A DNA stretch of 64,000 nt from CAYLHX01 sp964383675 (GTDB taxonomy: Bacteria > Patescibacteriota > Gracilibacteria > UBA1369 > LOWO2-01-FULL-3), in assembly GCA_964383675.1 (NCBI GenBank), contig CAYLHX010000003.1:1-64000 (forward strand), given 5' to 3'. Under the pieces are notes generated by a model. The model saw nothing but the letters and a program-made list of their open reading frames with translations, did not search any database and was not told the origin of the DNA. Made by a program: the position numbers and the translations under genes. This document shows positions 37,293 to 45,383 of this stretch, piece after piece; the first letter of the stretch is position 1, and the number at the start of each line of letters is the position of its first letter.

Positions 37293-37527
37293 GGGGACCC
37301 GAGGGTCCCCATGAACTTTGGTACGTTGTGCAAAGGCTATCGGACTGAGGCGAAGCCGCTCCCGAAGGGACTGTCCGATAGCCCATTTTGGGGGCGTCCA
37401 AAACGCACCCAAAATGGCATGACACTAACTGAGTTTCTCTCACACCACCCAATGATGATGGTCAACGAGAATACCGCCCACCCTGAGGTGGAGGCACCCG
37501 CCAAAAGACGAGACTGCTACCAAAGAC
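37293..37527 (-). ncRNA. Structured RNA copy B (promoter-proximal)
   Basis: Minus-strand RNA, 5' at about 37526. The 210-nt core (37316-37525) is closed by the same 8-bp stem as copy A (37525-37518 with 37323-37316). Arm 1 is an 11-bp stem (37335-37345/37373-37383) enclosing two small hairpins, one a CCC-UUCG-GGG type on the minus strand; arm 2 is a 9-bp stem (37384-37392/37408-37416) with an inner GCGT/ACGC stem. The CTCTC/GAGAG stem of copy A is TTCTC/GAGAA here: 37435-37439 pairs with 37467-37471, a compensated base-pair change. The 3' hairpin GGGGACCC/GGGTCCCC (37293-37310) is followed by TATCTTTGTATTT, a plausible rho-independent terminator. Confidence 0.88.
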
Positions 37528-37530
37528 ACG

Positions 37531-37559
37531 AAAATAACAGAATAGAAGGGTTTTGTCAA
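37531..37559 (-). promoter_or_regulatory. Promoter of structured RNA copy B
   Basis: Minus-strand TTGACA (37554-37559, perfect -35), 17-nt spacer, TATTTT (37531-37536), then 5 nt to the closing stem. The spacing is identical to the copy A promoter, which fixes the strand and 5' end of the RNAs. Confidence 0.75.
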
Positions 37560-37567
37560 CAGAGGTA

Positions 37568-38734
37568 CTAAACCATCTTCTTCGACTTCATGAATCTAAA
37601 GTAGTCGATCTTCATAAGAACTATTGTGCCCACACCAATAAGGAATAACGCACCGTTTATCACCCAACCGACGAAAGGTATCATGCCTACAAGGTAATAA
37701 ACCAAAAGTGCCAAGGCCATGGCTCCGAAGAGTTTGAAGCGGTTTACCTTTTTCTTAAAGTTCATAAAGTAGCTGACCGTCCAGGCTGAAACAACTATCT
37801 TTGAAATGTAAACGAGAATCAGCAAAAGAGCGAAAGCGATCATTGCAATGGGAATACCCAGGATAGTTATCATTAAAATAATTGAACCTACCACAGCCGT
37901 AATTATCGAGAGCAGGCCAACCCCGAAAGCTTTAAACACATTCTTTTTTGTCTCGGCAGCGGCATTCAAAAGCCAGTTAGGCATGCCCATTACCATAATA
38001 AACATTAGAATCAGAGCGGCAAAATAACTTAAAAGTTTTTGCACGAAAAATACATAAGTTACATCTTCCAAAACCGATTCCCGCTCAAACTTGTTAAATT
38101 TTATCTCACCGGCAACTACTCCTTCCGGCACCGGAGTTTCAATCAATGAAGAATATTTTAAATCACCACCAATACTGGCTTGATCTGAAATATTCATGGT
38201 GTCTTCAACGGTGAGAATGACATTTTTATCAACAGTACCATTCAAAAAGAACATCCCCACTCCGCCGCGAACCTCTTCTCTAATTTGGCCGTCAATAGTC
38301 AAAACTCCTGCGCCTACCACCAGTGTGCCGGCGACAACAGAGCTTTTTCCAATATCCACCTGGCCTCCACCAATAACCAAATCATCTCCCACATTTCCAT
38401 AGATAGCCACCTGACCGCCCAAAACTCTCAAATCACCAAAAACATCTCCGGTAACGGTAACTTTTCCGGCACTAACCACCAAATCTTCGTGAACATCACC
38501 ATTGATTACTATTGATCCGCCACCAATATAAAGATCACCGAATATATCGGCCTCGATGTTGGAGTTACCGGCTAAGACATAGGCGTCATCCAGGAGATTT
38601 TGTGTGATCAGAACATTGTCGGCCACCTCCATAGTGATACCAAAAGCCGTTGGAGCAAATAAAAAAGCAGACATCGCGGTCGACAAACAGCCGACTGACA
38701 AATAACGCAAAATTTTTGGGAAGACTCTTTTCAT
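37568..38734 (-). CDS. Bactofilin-like beta-helix membrane protein
   Basis: About 388 aa from the ATG at 38734, chosen because a signal peptide (KRVFPKILRYLSVGCLST) then begins the protein; an ATG at 38770 is possible. Residues 30-190 are a repeated Gly/Asp/Val pattern (NGDVHEDLVVSAGKVTVTGD) that looks like a polymer-forming bactofilin-type beta-helix. Residues 220-380 have four or five transmembrane helices. Such proteins occur in many bacteria as cell-surface or envelope proteins; a cytoskeletal role is not proven. Its start region is upstream of the RNA/RT locus. Confidence 0.7.
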   Translation of the reverse strand: MKRVFPKILRYLSVGCLSTAMSAFLFAPTAFGITMEVADNVLITQNLLDDAYVLAGNSNIEADIFGDLYIGGGSIVINGDVHEDLVVSAGKVTVTGDVFGDLRVLGGQVAIYGNVGDDLVIGGGQVDIGKSSVVAGTLVVGAGVLTIDGQIREEVRGGVGMFFLNGTVDKNVILTVEDTMNISDQASIGGDLKYSSLIETPVPEGVVAGEIKFNKFERESVLEDVTYVFFVQKLLSYFAALILMFIMVMGMPNWLLNAAAETKKNVFKAFGVGLLSIITAVVGSIILMITILGIPIAMIAFALLLILVYISKIVVSAWTVSYFMNFKKKVNRFKLFGAMALALLVYYLVGMIPFVGWVINGALFLIGVGTIVLMKIDYFRFMKSKKMV

Positions 38735-38806
38735 CAAAAATAGTATAACCCAATTGCCAATCCAAGCCATTTAAACTAGTTGACGCATTGTAATAAACAA
38801 TTCTAA

Positions 38807-40183
38807 TTAAGGCTTGCGCTCCAGTTTTACCACGCATTCTATATGGAAAGTCTGGGGAAACATGTCCACCGGTTGAATGGATTTTACCTCATAACCATAG
38901 GCGGCCAACCAATTGCAGTCCCGCGCCAAAGTCGAAGGATTACAGCTTACATAAACCAGTTCATCAACTGCGAAACCGTTAATCTTTTCAATCATTTTTT
39001 CGGTCAGACCGGCTCGCGGCGGGTCCAGCACAATTAATGAGGGGCGCTCTTGTAGATTTTTTAAAAGTTTGGCCACGTCTCCGATAAAAAAGTCGATATT
39101 TGAGATTTTATTCCTTTCAGCGTTTGCTCTTGCCGATGTTACCGCATCGGGGTTCAGTTCGATGCCGTAAACATGTTTTACATGCTTGGCCATAAAAAGT
39201 CCGATGGTCCCGGTGCCGCAAAACAGATCGAAAACCACCTGGTGATTTCCATCCAAAACCAAATCAATCACCTGACTATACAAAACCTCTGCCTGGTAGG
39301 TATTAACCTGGAAAAAGGCCTGTGGCAAAATATCAAATTCCAGAGCGTCGCCGCTTGCCAAAATCATTTTTTCGGTTAAAGCCTTTTTGCCGTATAAAAG
39401 TTTTTCCTTTAAAGTTTTCGGCTGACCCCTCTTACTAATTACCTGGGTCCAATAGATCGAGCTCACTTCATCTTTAAGCAATTCAGTAAATTCGGCCAGC
39501 TCTGCCTCAAAGTTTTTATCGGTACTTTCCGAGGTACTTAAATTTATCATTACCTCACCGGTATGCTTGGCCTCGCGCACAAAAAGCGATCTGAGTAGTC
39601 CCTCTCCGGTTGAAAATTGGTAGGGGAGCCAGCCCTTTGCCTTCACGAAATCTCTAACCTTATTAACCAGCTTATAGGAAAACTCCGATTGCAAATGGCA
39701 CTCCTCCGTATCCAAAATATCGTATCTTCTTTTTGGTAAATGAAAGCCGAGCGTAAAGTTCATCTCTTCATCGTAGCCGAAAGAGAACTCCATCTTGTTT
39801 CGATAGTAGTATTCCTCTTTAGCCGCAAGAGCGTCTTTTACCGGCGGATTATAAATCTTACCGATGCGCTCAAAAGCATCTATCACATGTTGCTTTTTAA
39901 ACTCCAGCTGCTTTTCATAAGGCGCGAACTGCAGCTGACACCCCCCGCAGGTTCCGAAATAACGACACTTGGCCTCTCTTCGATCACTGGAAGGTTGTAC
40001 CACCTCTACTAAATCGGCCTCCGCGTATTGTTTTTTTAATCTGGTAAAGCTGGCCTTCACCTTATCTCCCGGTAAAGTTTTCTCCACAAAAACCGTCATT
40101 CCCTCGAATTTACCAATACCAGCGCCGCCAAAGGCCAGACGCTCCATCTCCAACTCCACAATTTGCCCCTTTTTTAATTGCAT
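38807..40183 (-). CDS. rlmD: 23S rRNA (uracil-5-)-methyltransferase, RlmD/TrmA family
   Basis: A 458-aa protein. N-terminal TRAM domain (1-60), then an iron-sulfur Cys cluster CRYFGTCGGCQL (about 72-84, with a further Cys later), SAM motif DLFCGTGTIGLF, VLDPPRAGL, and the catalytic VSCNPSTLARD. This order is typical of RlmD/RlmCD, which make m5U in 23S rRNA. The exact target nucleotide cannot be told from sequence alone. The PrsW gene lies 12 nt upstream on the same strand. Confidence 0.9.
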   Translation of the reverse strand: MQLKKGQIVELEMERLAFGGAGIGKFEGMTVFVEKTLPGDKVKASFTRLKKQYAEADLVEVVQPSSDRREAKCRYFGTCGGCQLQFAPYEKQLEFKKQHVIDAFERIGKIYNPPVKDALAAKEEYYYRNKMEFSFGYDEEMNFTLGFHLPKRRYDILDTEECHLQSEFSYKLVNKVRDFVKAKGWLPYQFSTGEGLLRSLFVREAKHTGEVMINLSTSESTDKNFEAELAEFTELLKDEVSSIYWTQVISKRGQPKTLKEKLLYGKKALTEKMILASGDALEFDILPQAFFQVNTYQAEVLYSQVIDLVLDGNHQVVFDLFCGTGTIGLFMAKHVKHVYGIELNPDAVTSARANAERNKISNIDFFIGDVAKLLKNLQERPSLIVLDPPRAGLTEKMIEKINGFAVDELVYVSCNPSTLARDCNWLAAYGYEVKSIQPVDMFPQTFHIECVVKLERKP

Positions 40184-40195
40184 AACCCAGCCATC

Positions 40196-40945
40196 TTAAG
40201 CGGACGTATCTGATTTGTCCACCTGAATCTTGGGAGCAGTTTCCAGAATGTTGCCAATGCCAATGTCAAAATGATGAGCCCTTTTAATAACCCTCTTCAA
40301 ATGCATCCACATTACAATCATCAAAGGCACAACCATAGCGATTAACCACACCACCTCCGAAAATAGCAAAAAGTTGAAGGTTCCATGATAAAAAACAGCG
40401 AAACCAAGACCTTTCCAGATCAAGAAATCACGTCGTTTCTCTTTGACCGCAAACTTGGCTATTCCGATATAAAAGCCCATAATCCCTGAGAACAAAGCAT
40501 GTGCCGGTACTGAAAAAATCGCTCTGATCAGTGCAACCATAAAACCACCATCCAGAACATACATAATGTTTTCAACCGTTGCAAAGCCCAAACTGGCAAT
40601 AATTGCGTAGGTAATACCATCCATGAACTCGTTAAAGTTTTGGTCATGATAAACATGGGTTTTGACTACCCAAAGCTTCAGTGCCTCTTCAACCAAAGCC
40701 GCGGTAACAAAGGCCGAAAGGAAAATGTAAATCCACTTATCTCTAAAGGGATCAAGAAAGCCGAGCTAGAACTCCTCCACAAATATCTCAATAAAAATGG
40801 CAAATACCGTTGCTAAAATACCCCAGCGGAAAATCTTCCACTTCAGTTTATGCGGCTCTTTATGCCCCTTATCCTGCCTCTCAAAATACCACAGCAAAAG
40901 AGCCGCCGGTAAAATGGAAAGTATAATTAGCAGAACAGTTTGCAT
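40196..40945 (-). pseudogene. prsW: PrsW-family intramembrane protease interrupted by an in-frame TAG
   Basis: The minus strand from the ATG at 40945 reads a PrsW-like protein of about 249 codons, but codon 60 is TAG (40766-40768), followed by continued in-frame homology (LGFLDPFRDKW ... LVEEALKLWVVK). The catalytic EE-K motif, GFATVEN and the two His motifs (VPAHALFSG, FYHGTFN) are intact downstream. Translation from the next internal start would give 166 aa lacking the first helices. TAG is used as a normal stop elsewhere (for example mazG), so recoding is unlikely. It is either a decaying gene or a base-call error. Confidence 0.7.
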
Positions 40946-41003
40946 TAGCTCGTTTAAAAGATTGACCTTGGCTAATTTATCAGGTGTCGACCACCTTGCC
41001 TAG

Positions 41004-41032
41004 TTGTAAAAAAAGGTGTTTTATGGTAAAAT
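41004..41032 (+). promoter_or_regulatory. Sigma-70-like promoter of the metallopeptidase gene
   Basis: TTGTAA (41004-41009), 17-nt spacer, TAAAAT (41027-41032), 21 nt before the ATG at 41054. Confidence 0.5.
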
Positions 41033-41053
41033 TAACAGAAGTAAACAATTAAC

Positions 41054-41809
41054 ATGTTTAAAGAAAAATATTTGGTTTGGTTTGCCGGAGTTGATGATTC
41101 AACCGGTCCGGAAGTGGAAGCAACAATGGATACAGTTGCCGATGAATCTCGAAACAGTGGTGACAAAGCCCGGCGCATTTTAGCGGCAATCGCCCCCGAA
41201 CAGGTAAAAGATCCTCAGCAGGCCTATGAAAACCTGCGTACCGCTTTGGAAATGTTAGAGAGAAAATTGCCGATCCGTGCGGACGATATCTATTTTGAAA
41301 AACTTCCCGGCTCCGCCGTTGGAGAAACAACTCATAAAGGGATTGCAGTTGATCACATTATGTTGATGCATCCCGCCGCACGTTTGGCACATGTTATCGC
41401 TCACGAGTGGGCCCACGCAGGTGGTCATATCCAGAACGAAGGATTGGTGGAACAATATATTCGAGTGCTCGGTTTTGCCGACGACGGTTTAAATGTAACC
41501 GATAAGTATACTAAGGCTTTGGAGGATTTTAATGAATTTGTTGCCAGGGTAAGCCCCACAGGCGCAGCCGACCCCCAAACCGTGGAAAAAGTTTATGAAC
41601 TTTACTACGGCAATCGCTTCAATGATTTATATGAGCTTTATGAGGAGAATTATTGGTCGGTAAAAGGAACCGCTAAAGAGCGTGATGAAGCCGAAGCTTT
41701 CTTCTGGCAAGTTTTTCCGGAACTGGATTACTCCGACACCGGCGAAACCGAACCAAAAAAGAGGGAGGCGCTTTATCCGGACTACGCCAATGAGGAAAAA
41801 GAAGGCTAA
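41054..41809 (+). CDS. Predicted zinc metallopeptidase
   Basis: A 251-aa protein with no signal peptide. Residues 108-135 hold HVIAHEWAHAGGHIQNEG, a HExxH zinc motif with extra His residues; the following ENY/Glu residues may supply the third ligand. The remainder is charged and helical. The family is not recognised; the motif alone suggests a metallopeptidase. It is convergent with the LCP gene, overlapping by 4 nt. Confidence 0.65.
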   Translation: MFKEKYLVWFAGVDDSTGPEVEATMDTVADESRNSGDKARRILAAIAPEQVKDPQQAYENLRTALEMLERKLPIRADDIYFEKLPGSAVGETTHKGIAVDHIMLMHPAARLAHVIAHEWAHAGGHIQNEGLVEQYIRVLGFADDGLNVTDKYTKALEDFNEFVARVSPTGAADPQTVEKVYELYYGNRFNDLYELYEENYWSVKGTAKERDEAEAFFWQVFPELDYSDTGETEPKKREALYPDYANEEKEG

Positions 41810-43929
41810 ACTCCCTCAAAGTTTTCACGGAAGAACCATTTGATGACATTCCAATTATTGTCTCTCGGAAGCAGCGTGTAGGCCTGATTTTCATTTTCGC
41901 AGTTCGGTCTCGGCTGTCCGGCAGCCTCGGCTTCGGCAATCAGCTTACTGCAATTCTCCGCGGTTATATAAGGCGGCACATATAACACATTGCCCGAAGA
42001 CATAACATTGTTGGATTTGATTTCATAGTTTTGATAGCGGAAGTAGTAGGCTATTGCCTCGTCCAGGGTGATGTCGGTCTCGGTTTTTGAAAGTACCACT
42101 TTTGCAATTTCATAAATGGTATCGGCGTCACCGAAGCCAAAGTTGCGGGCCTTATCCTGTAAGGCTTCCAGAATCATCTGCTGTCTTTCGGCGCGGGCGA
42201 AGTCGGAAGAGGTATGACGGGTCCTCGCAAGGCGCAGAGCTTCTTTGCCACCGAGGTGGTAGTCGCCAGGCTCGTAGTGTAGGGTCCCTTCCACACCATT
42301 ATCAATAGTTTTATAAGTGGGATCAATAACCGCCTGATCCAGATGAATATCGATACCGCCTATCAGGTCGATTACATCGATAAAGGCGTACATATCGATC
42401 AAAATAAACTTGTCCAACTCATAACCGGTAATGTCGCTTAAAACTTTTTTCAGCTCCTCCATACCGTAGTAATGGGGGAAGGAATTGATTTTACGGCCAT
42501 TATAAAAAAGATCCCTAGGGATGCTTATCATGCGAATGTCTCCACGCTCTTCATCGATGTGGGTGAAGATCATGGTGTCGACCAGACTGCCGTGCTTACC
42601 GGCAATTAGAATATTGAAGGTGCTATCGTCATGGGAAAGTTCGTCACCGTATTCCGGAATTACGTCAGGAATCTCTAGAGTTTTTTTTTTGAACTCCGGA
42701 TCAAAGAACAGGAGGTTTTCCGCGTTGGTGCCGTTGGCATCCACTATATTTATGACCCCCGTAGTCTTTTCCACCACCAGCGAACTTACCAGTTCACCGC
42801 CGGCATTCAAAATGTCATAATAAATTCGTTCATCATCCTCGCGTGGTTGCTCGGAAACAGTGAAGCCGGTTTGATCCAATAAAAGCTTGAAGCCCTCATC
42901 GGCCAAAGTTTCTTTCAACTGAACCAAAGCTTCCTGTGCCTTCTTTTCCACAAAAGTTTTCGTGTCCAACTTCTTTAAGAAGGGAACCAAACCTTTATTT
43001 ATATCGGTAACCTGCAAAGATAGAGAACTGTCTTTCTTGTCCACCAGCCAAAGTTCCAGATTTGGTTGATCCAACAAAATCTCGGCGATTATCTCATTGG
43101 TCTTGTTGTATATGGCATAGCTCAATTTAAGATCCTGCTCGGTTGGCTGCGTTGCCAAAGTTATTTCCAGCTCAGCTAAAGCTTTTTGAGTATCGCTCGC
43201 GGATATTGCTGCGGCAATCTCCTCCTTCATCTTTTTCAGCTTTTCCAGATTGTTTTCCAGTACACTTTTATTGGCATTGATAAAGGTCTCCATCTCCTTA
43301 ATAAAGGCTTCGGAATTTTCACTACCTACAGTTTCTTTTTTAAGTATGGTCTTCAAAAACAAGCTGCCATCCTCTTTAGAAAGATAGAAAAATATAAGTT
43401 CATCGTTGGCATTATTTACAGAAAGGGTTACGCTTTCAGGCGTTTCTTGCAAAGCCGATAGGGTGAGATTGTTGTCACCCAAAAAATTCGCAAACTCCTC
43501 ACTGTTGGTAAGGTCACTTAAAAACCCCTGATATTTTTTTACATCCTGTTCGACCTTCTTGGTTTTATTAAGGTAGTCTACGTATTGAAAAAGGGCCAGT
43601 TGAACTTGATTGGTATTTTTGCTGCCATCCTCGTTTTCCAGTCCTTCTATTTCTCCGAAATTCATATAGTTTTTCGTAGGCATTCTAAGAAACTCGCGGA
43701 TTTCATTTAGATCTTCTCCGAAACTGATATAGGCCTCCTTGATTTCACCAATTTCAGTAACCAAAGAGCTATCGCGACCTTCCAGAAATGAGAAAGTGCC
43801 GAGTACGCTTTGCAATTGAATGTACTGTATCAAAAAGAGCACTCCTATAACCGTGAAAATTGTATTTCTTTTCGTGAAAAAGGCCTTAATTCTCCCTTTT
43901 TCTTTATTTTTATTTTCCTTTTGAGTCAT
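41806..43929 (-). CDS. LytR-CpsA-Psr (LCP) family cell-wall glycopolymer ligase
   Basis: About 707 aa from the ATG at 43929 (a TTG at 43965 would add 12). One transmembrane helix near residue 20-40 (IFTVIGVLFLIQYIQ), a long coiled-coil-rich extracellular stalk (40-430), then the LCP domain: NILIAGKHG, DTMIFTHID, MISIPRDLFY, VIDLIGGIDIHL and ALRLARTRHTSSDFARAERQQ. LCP enzymes move glycopolymers from lipid carriers to the wall. The 400-aa insertion before the catalytic domain is unusual. An acidic C-terminus follows. Confidence 0.88.
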   Translation of the reverse strand: MTQKENKNKEKGRIKAFFTKRNTIFTVIGVLFLIQYIQLQSVLGTFSFLEGRDSSLVTEIGEIKEAYISFGEDLNEIREFLRMPTKNYMNFGEIEGLENEDGSKNTNQVQLALFQYVDYLNKTKKVEQDVKKYQGFLSDLTNSEEFANFLGDNNLTLSALQETPESVTLSVNNANDELIFFYLSKEDGSLFLKTILKKETVGSENSEAFIKEMETFINANKSVLENNLEKLKKMKEEIAAAISASDTQKALAELEITLATQPTEQDLKLSYAIYNKTNEIIAEILLDQPNLELWLVDKKDSSLSLQVTDINKGLVPFLKKLDTKTFVEKKAQEALVQLKETLADEGFKLLLDQTGFTVSEQPREDDERIYYDILNAGGELVSSLVVEKTTGVINIVDANGTNAENLLFFDPEFKKKTLEIPDVIPEYGDELSHDDSTFNILIAGKHGSLVDTMIFTHIDEERGDIRMISIPRDLFYNGRKINSFPHYYGMEELKKVLSDITGYELDKFILIDMYAFIDVIDLIGGIDIHLDQAVIDPTYKTIDNGVEGTLHYEPGDYHLGGKEALRLARTRHTSSDFARAERQQMILEALQDKARNFGFGDADTIYEIAKVVLSKTETDITLDEAIAYYFRYQNYEIKSNNVMSSGNVLYVPPYITAENCSKLIAEAEAAGQPRPNCENENQAYTLLPRDNNWNVIKWFFRENFEGV

Positions 43930-44072
43930 CTGACTTGTAAAAAACTTTTGTACACGACCTGACAATTTTATGGAAAAAAACTTCCCAGCGCAAACAAAAA
44001 TAATTTAAGCTTGAAATTTCACATGCACTTCGTTAAATTTCCAGAAGCAATCAAGCTTCTTTAAAAAAATAA

Positions 44073-44147
<75 letters not shown>

Positions 44148-44149
44148 AA

Positions 44150-45280
44150 TCAATCTTCATCATGGACTGCCGGCACACTTTCAATGGGAAGAATTGAACA
44201 GTCTCCCTCCATTCCCAGCATCGACGTGAGACCCTCCAGATGTCCCTTTCCGTAAACAACAACAAAAATTCTTTTCCCGGTTTTTCTATGTTCCTCCCAA
44301 AGTTTTTTTACCGCCGCTAATGATCGATCATCCTTAACAATGGTCTCATAGTGTTTGTCCATCAATAGTCTGATCCCGTATACAACTCTATATTCATAGT
44401 GTACAAGATCCTCGCCTTCTTTCAATTTTATATCTTTTAAGTTTATTCCCAGCTGCTCTTCCGTCTTCCGCATCAGCTCTTGAAATTCCTCGCTATCTAT
44501 CATTTCTCTAAACATTTTATTTCTCTCTTTCGTATCTTTTTCCCTCACCGCCTTCTGATATAGCTCTCTATATTTCGGATTTTGGTCCGCGAAAGCAAAA
44601 AACGTATTTATGATACATTTACAAAAAAGGTTATGATACTTGGATCTGGTTTCCTTGTCCGACCTGCTTGTGAGGTTCCGGAGAGTTTCAAATATAATCG
44701 CTTGAGCAAAGATTCGTATCGGCAAATACTCTAGCGCCTTTACCTGAAGTTCGGGATCTTCCAGGGGAGTTACCTGATATTCGGGTTTAACCAACAAATG
44801 TTTAATCAATTCTTCTTCAGCATTAATCAATCTGATTCCCCGTTCCTTATCAACTTCGTGTCCGGCCCATCCTTCAATACCAACTCGATTAATTCCATAC
44901 TCGGTCCTGAGCCATTCCAGGGTTTCCCACTCGATTTCCGGACTGCCGTGAGTGTCGTTCAAAATGATAAAAACGGGAGCATCAGGTGTTTCGCTGATTA
45001 CCGGTTCACCAAGAATGCCTATCTTATCTGATTTTAAAATATCGCTAAAAAGATCTTGGGCGGTCAGGCATCCCCATTCAACAAGGTCGGCCATGCTTGC
45101 TTGTCTTTCAAAATGTGGTCCGGCGGAGGCAGAGGTTTCCATCCTCATCTCGCTGATCATAGCTGCGCATTGTGCAGCGTCGGGTGATTCAATAGGCGAA
45201 TCCGGAGCCGCCTTGTGGGCTAAGGAACATCCTTCAATCAAACTCGCCAAAACCACTATGCTTTTTTGTGGTGATCTCAT
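44150..45280 (-). CDS. Unrecognised protein, possibly a lipoprotein
   Basis: A 376-aa protein. Residues 5-18 are hydrophobic followed by Cys in LIEGCSLA, a possible lipobox. The C-terminus contains FVVVYGKGHLEGL and the middle has VGIEGWAGHEVDKERG, a distant echo of TraB/ChaN-like proteins (Glu and His in similar places), but the match is too weak to name. It lies immediately next to tRNA-Gly and is divergent from the 683-aa gene. Function unknown. Confidence 0.6.
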   Translation of the reverse strand: MRSPQKSIVVLASLIEGCSLAHKAAPDSPIESPDAAQCAAMISEMRMETSASAGPHFERQASMADLVEWGCLTAQDLFSDILKSDKIGILGEPVISETPDAPVFIILNDTHGSPEIEWETLEWLRTEYGINRVGIEGWAGHEVDKERGIRLINAEEELIKHLLVKPEYQVTPLEDPELQVKALEYLPIRIFAQAIIFETLRNLTSRSDKETRSKYHNLFCKCIINTFFAFADQNPKYRELYQKAVREKDTKERNKMFREMIDSEEFQELMRKTEEQLGINLKDIKLKEGEDLVHYEYRVVYGIRLLMDKHYETIVKDDRSLAAVKKLWEEHRKTGKRIFVVVYGKGHLEGLTSMLGMEGDCSILPIESVPAVHDED

Positions 45281-45334
45281 ATTAACTGTTATATGTAGAA
45301 AATGCCAGATTTAGGGAGTTGCGTCAAGCTTTCG

Positions 45335-45363
45335 TTGACTTTCTAAGCCTTTTCTTTTATATT
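45335..45363 (+). promoter_or_regulatory. Sigma-70-like promoter of the 683-aa gene
   Basis: TTGACT (45335-45340), 17-nt spacer, TATATT (45358-45363), about 20 nt before the ATG at 45384. Confidence 0.6.
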
Positions 45364-45383
45364 AAGCATTCACCATTTGTAAA

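Noticed and set aside
36994..37527. CRISPR array or direct-repeat array
   Set aside because: Only two long units of over 200 nt with internal pairing are present; no short repeats, spacers or Cas genes.
34912..37527. Group II intron or diversity-generating retroelement
   Set aside because: No maturase/HNH domain or domain V-like hairpin, and no template/variable repeat pair or Avd-like gene could be seen; the RNA precedes the RT as two separate units.
36932..37571. Short open frames across the tandem RNA region on both strands
   Set aside because: They run through base-paired arms that differ between copies, give no shared protein sequence and have no start signals. The pairing and promoter geometry explain the sequence better.
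40196..40945. Recoded TAG or an alternative genetic code
   Set aside because: TAG ends other genes normally (mazG, SLH gene at 16893) and TGA is also used as stop (HNH gene), so standard code 11 fits.
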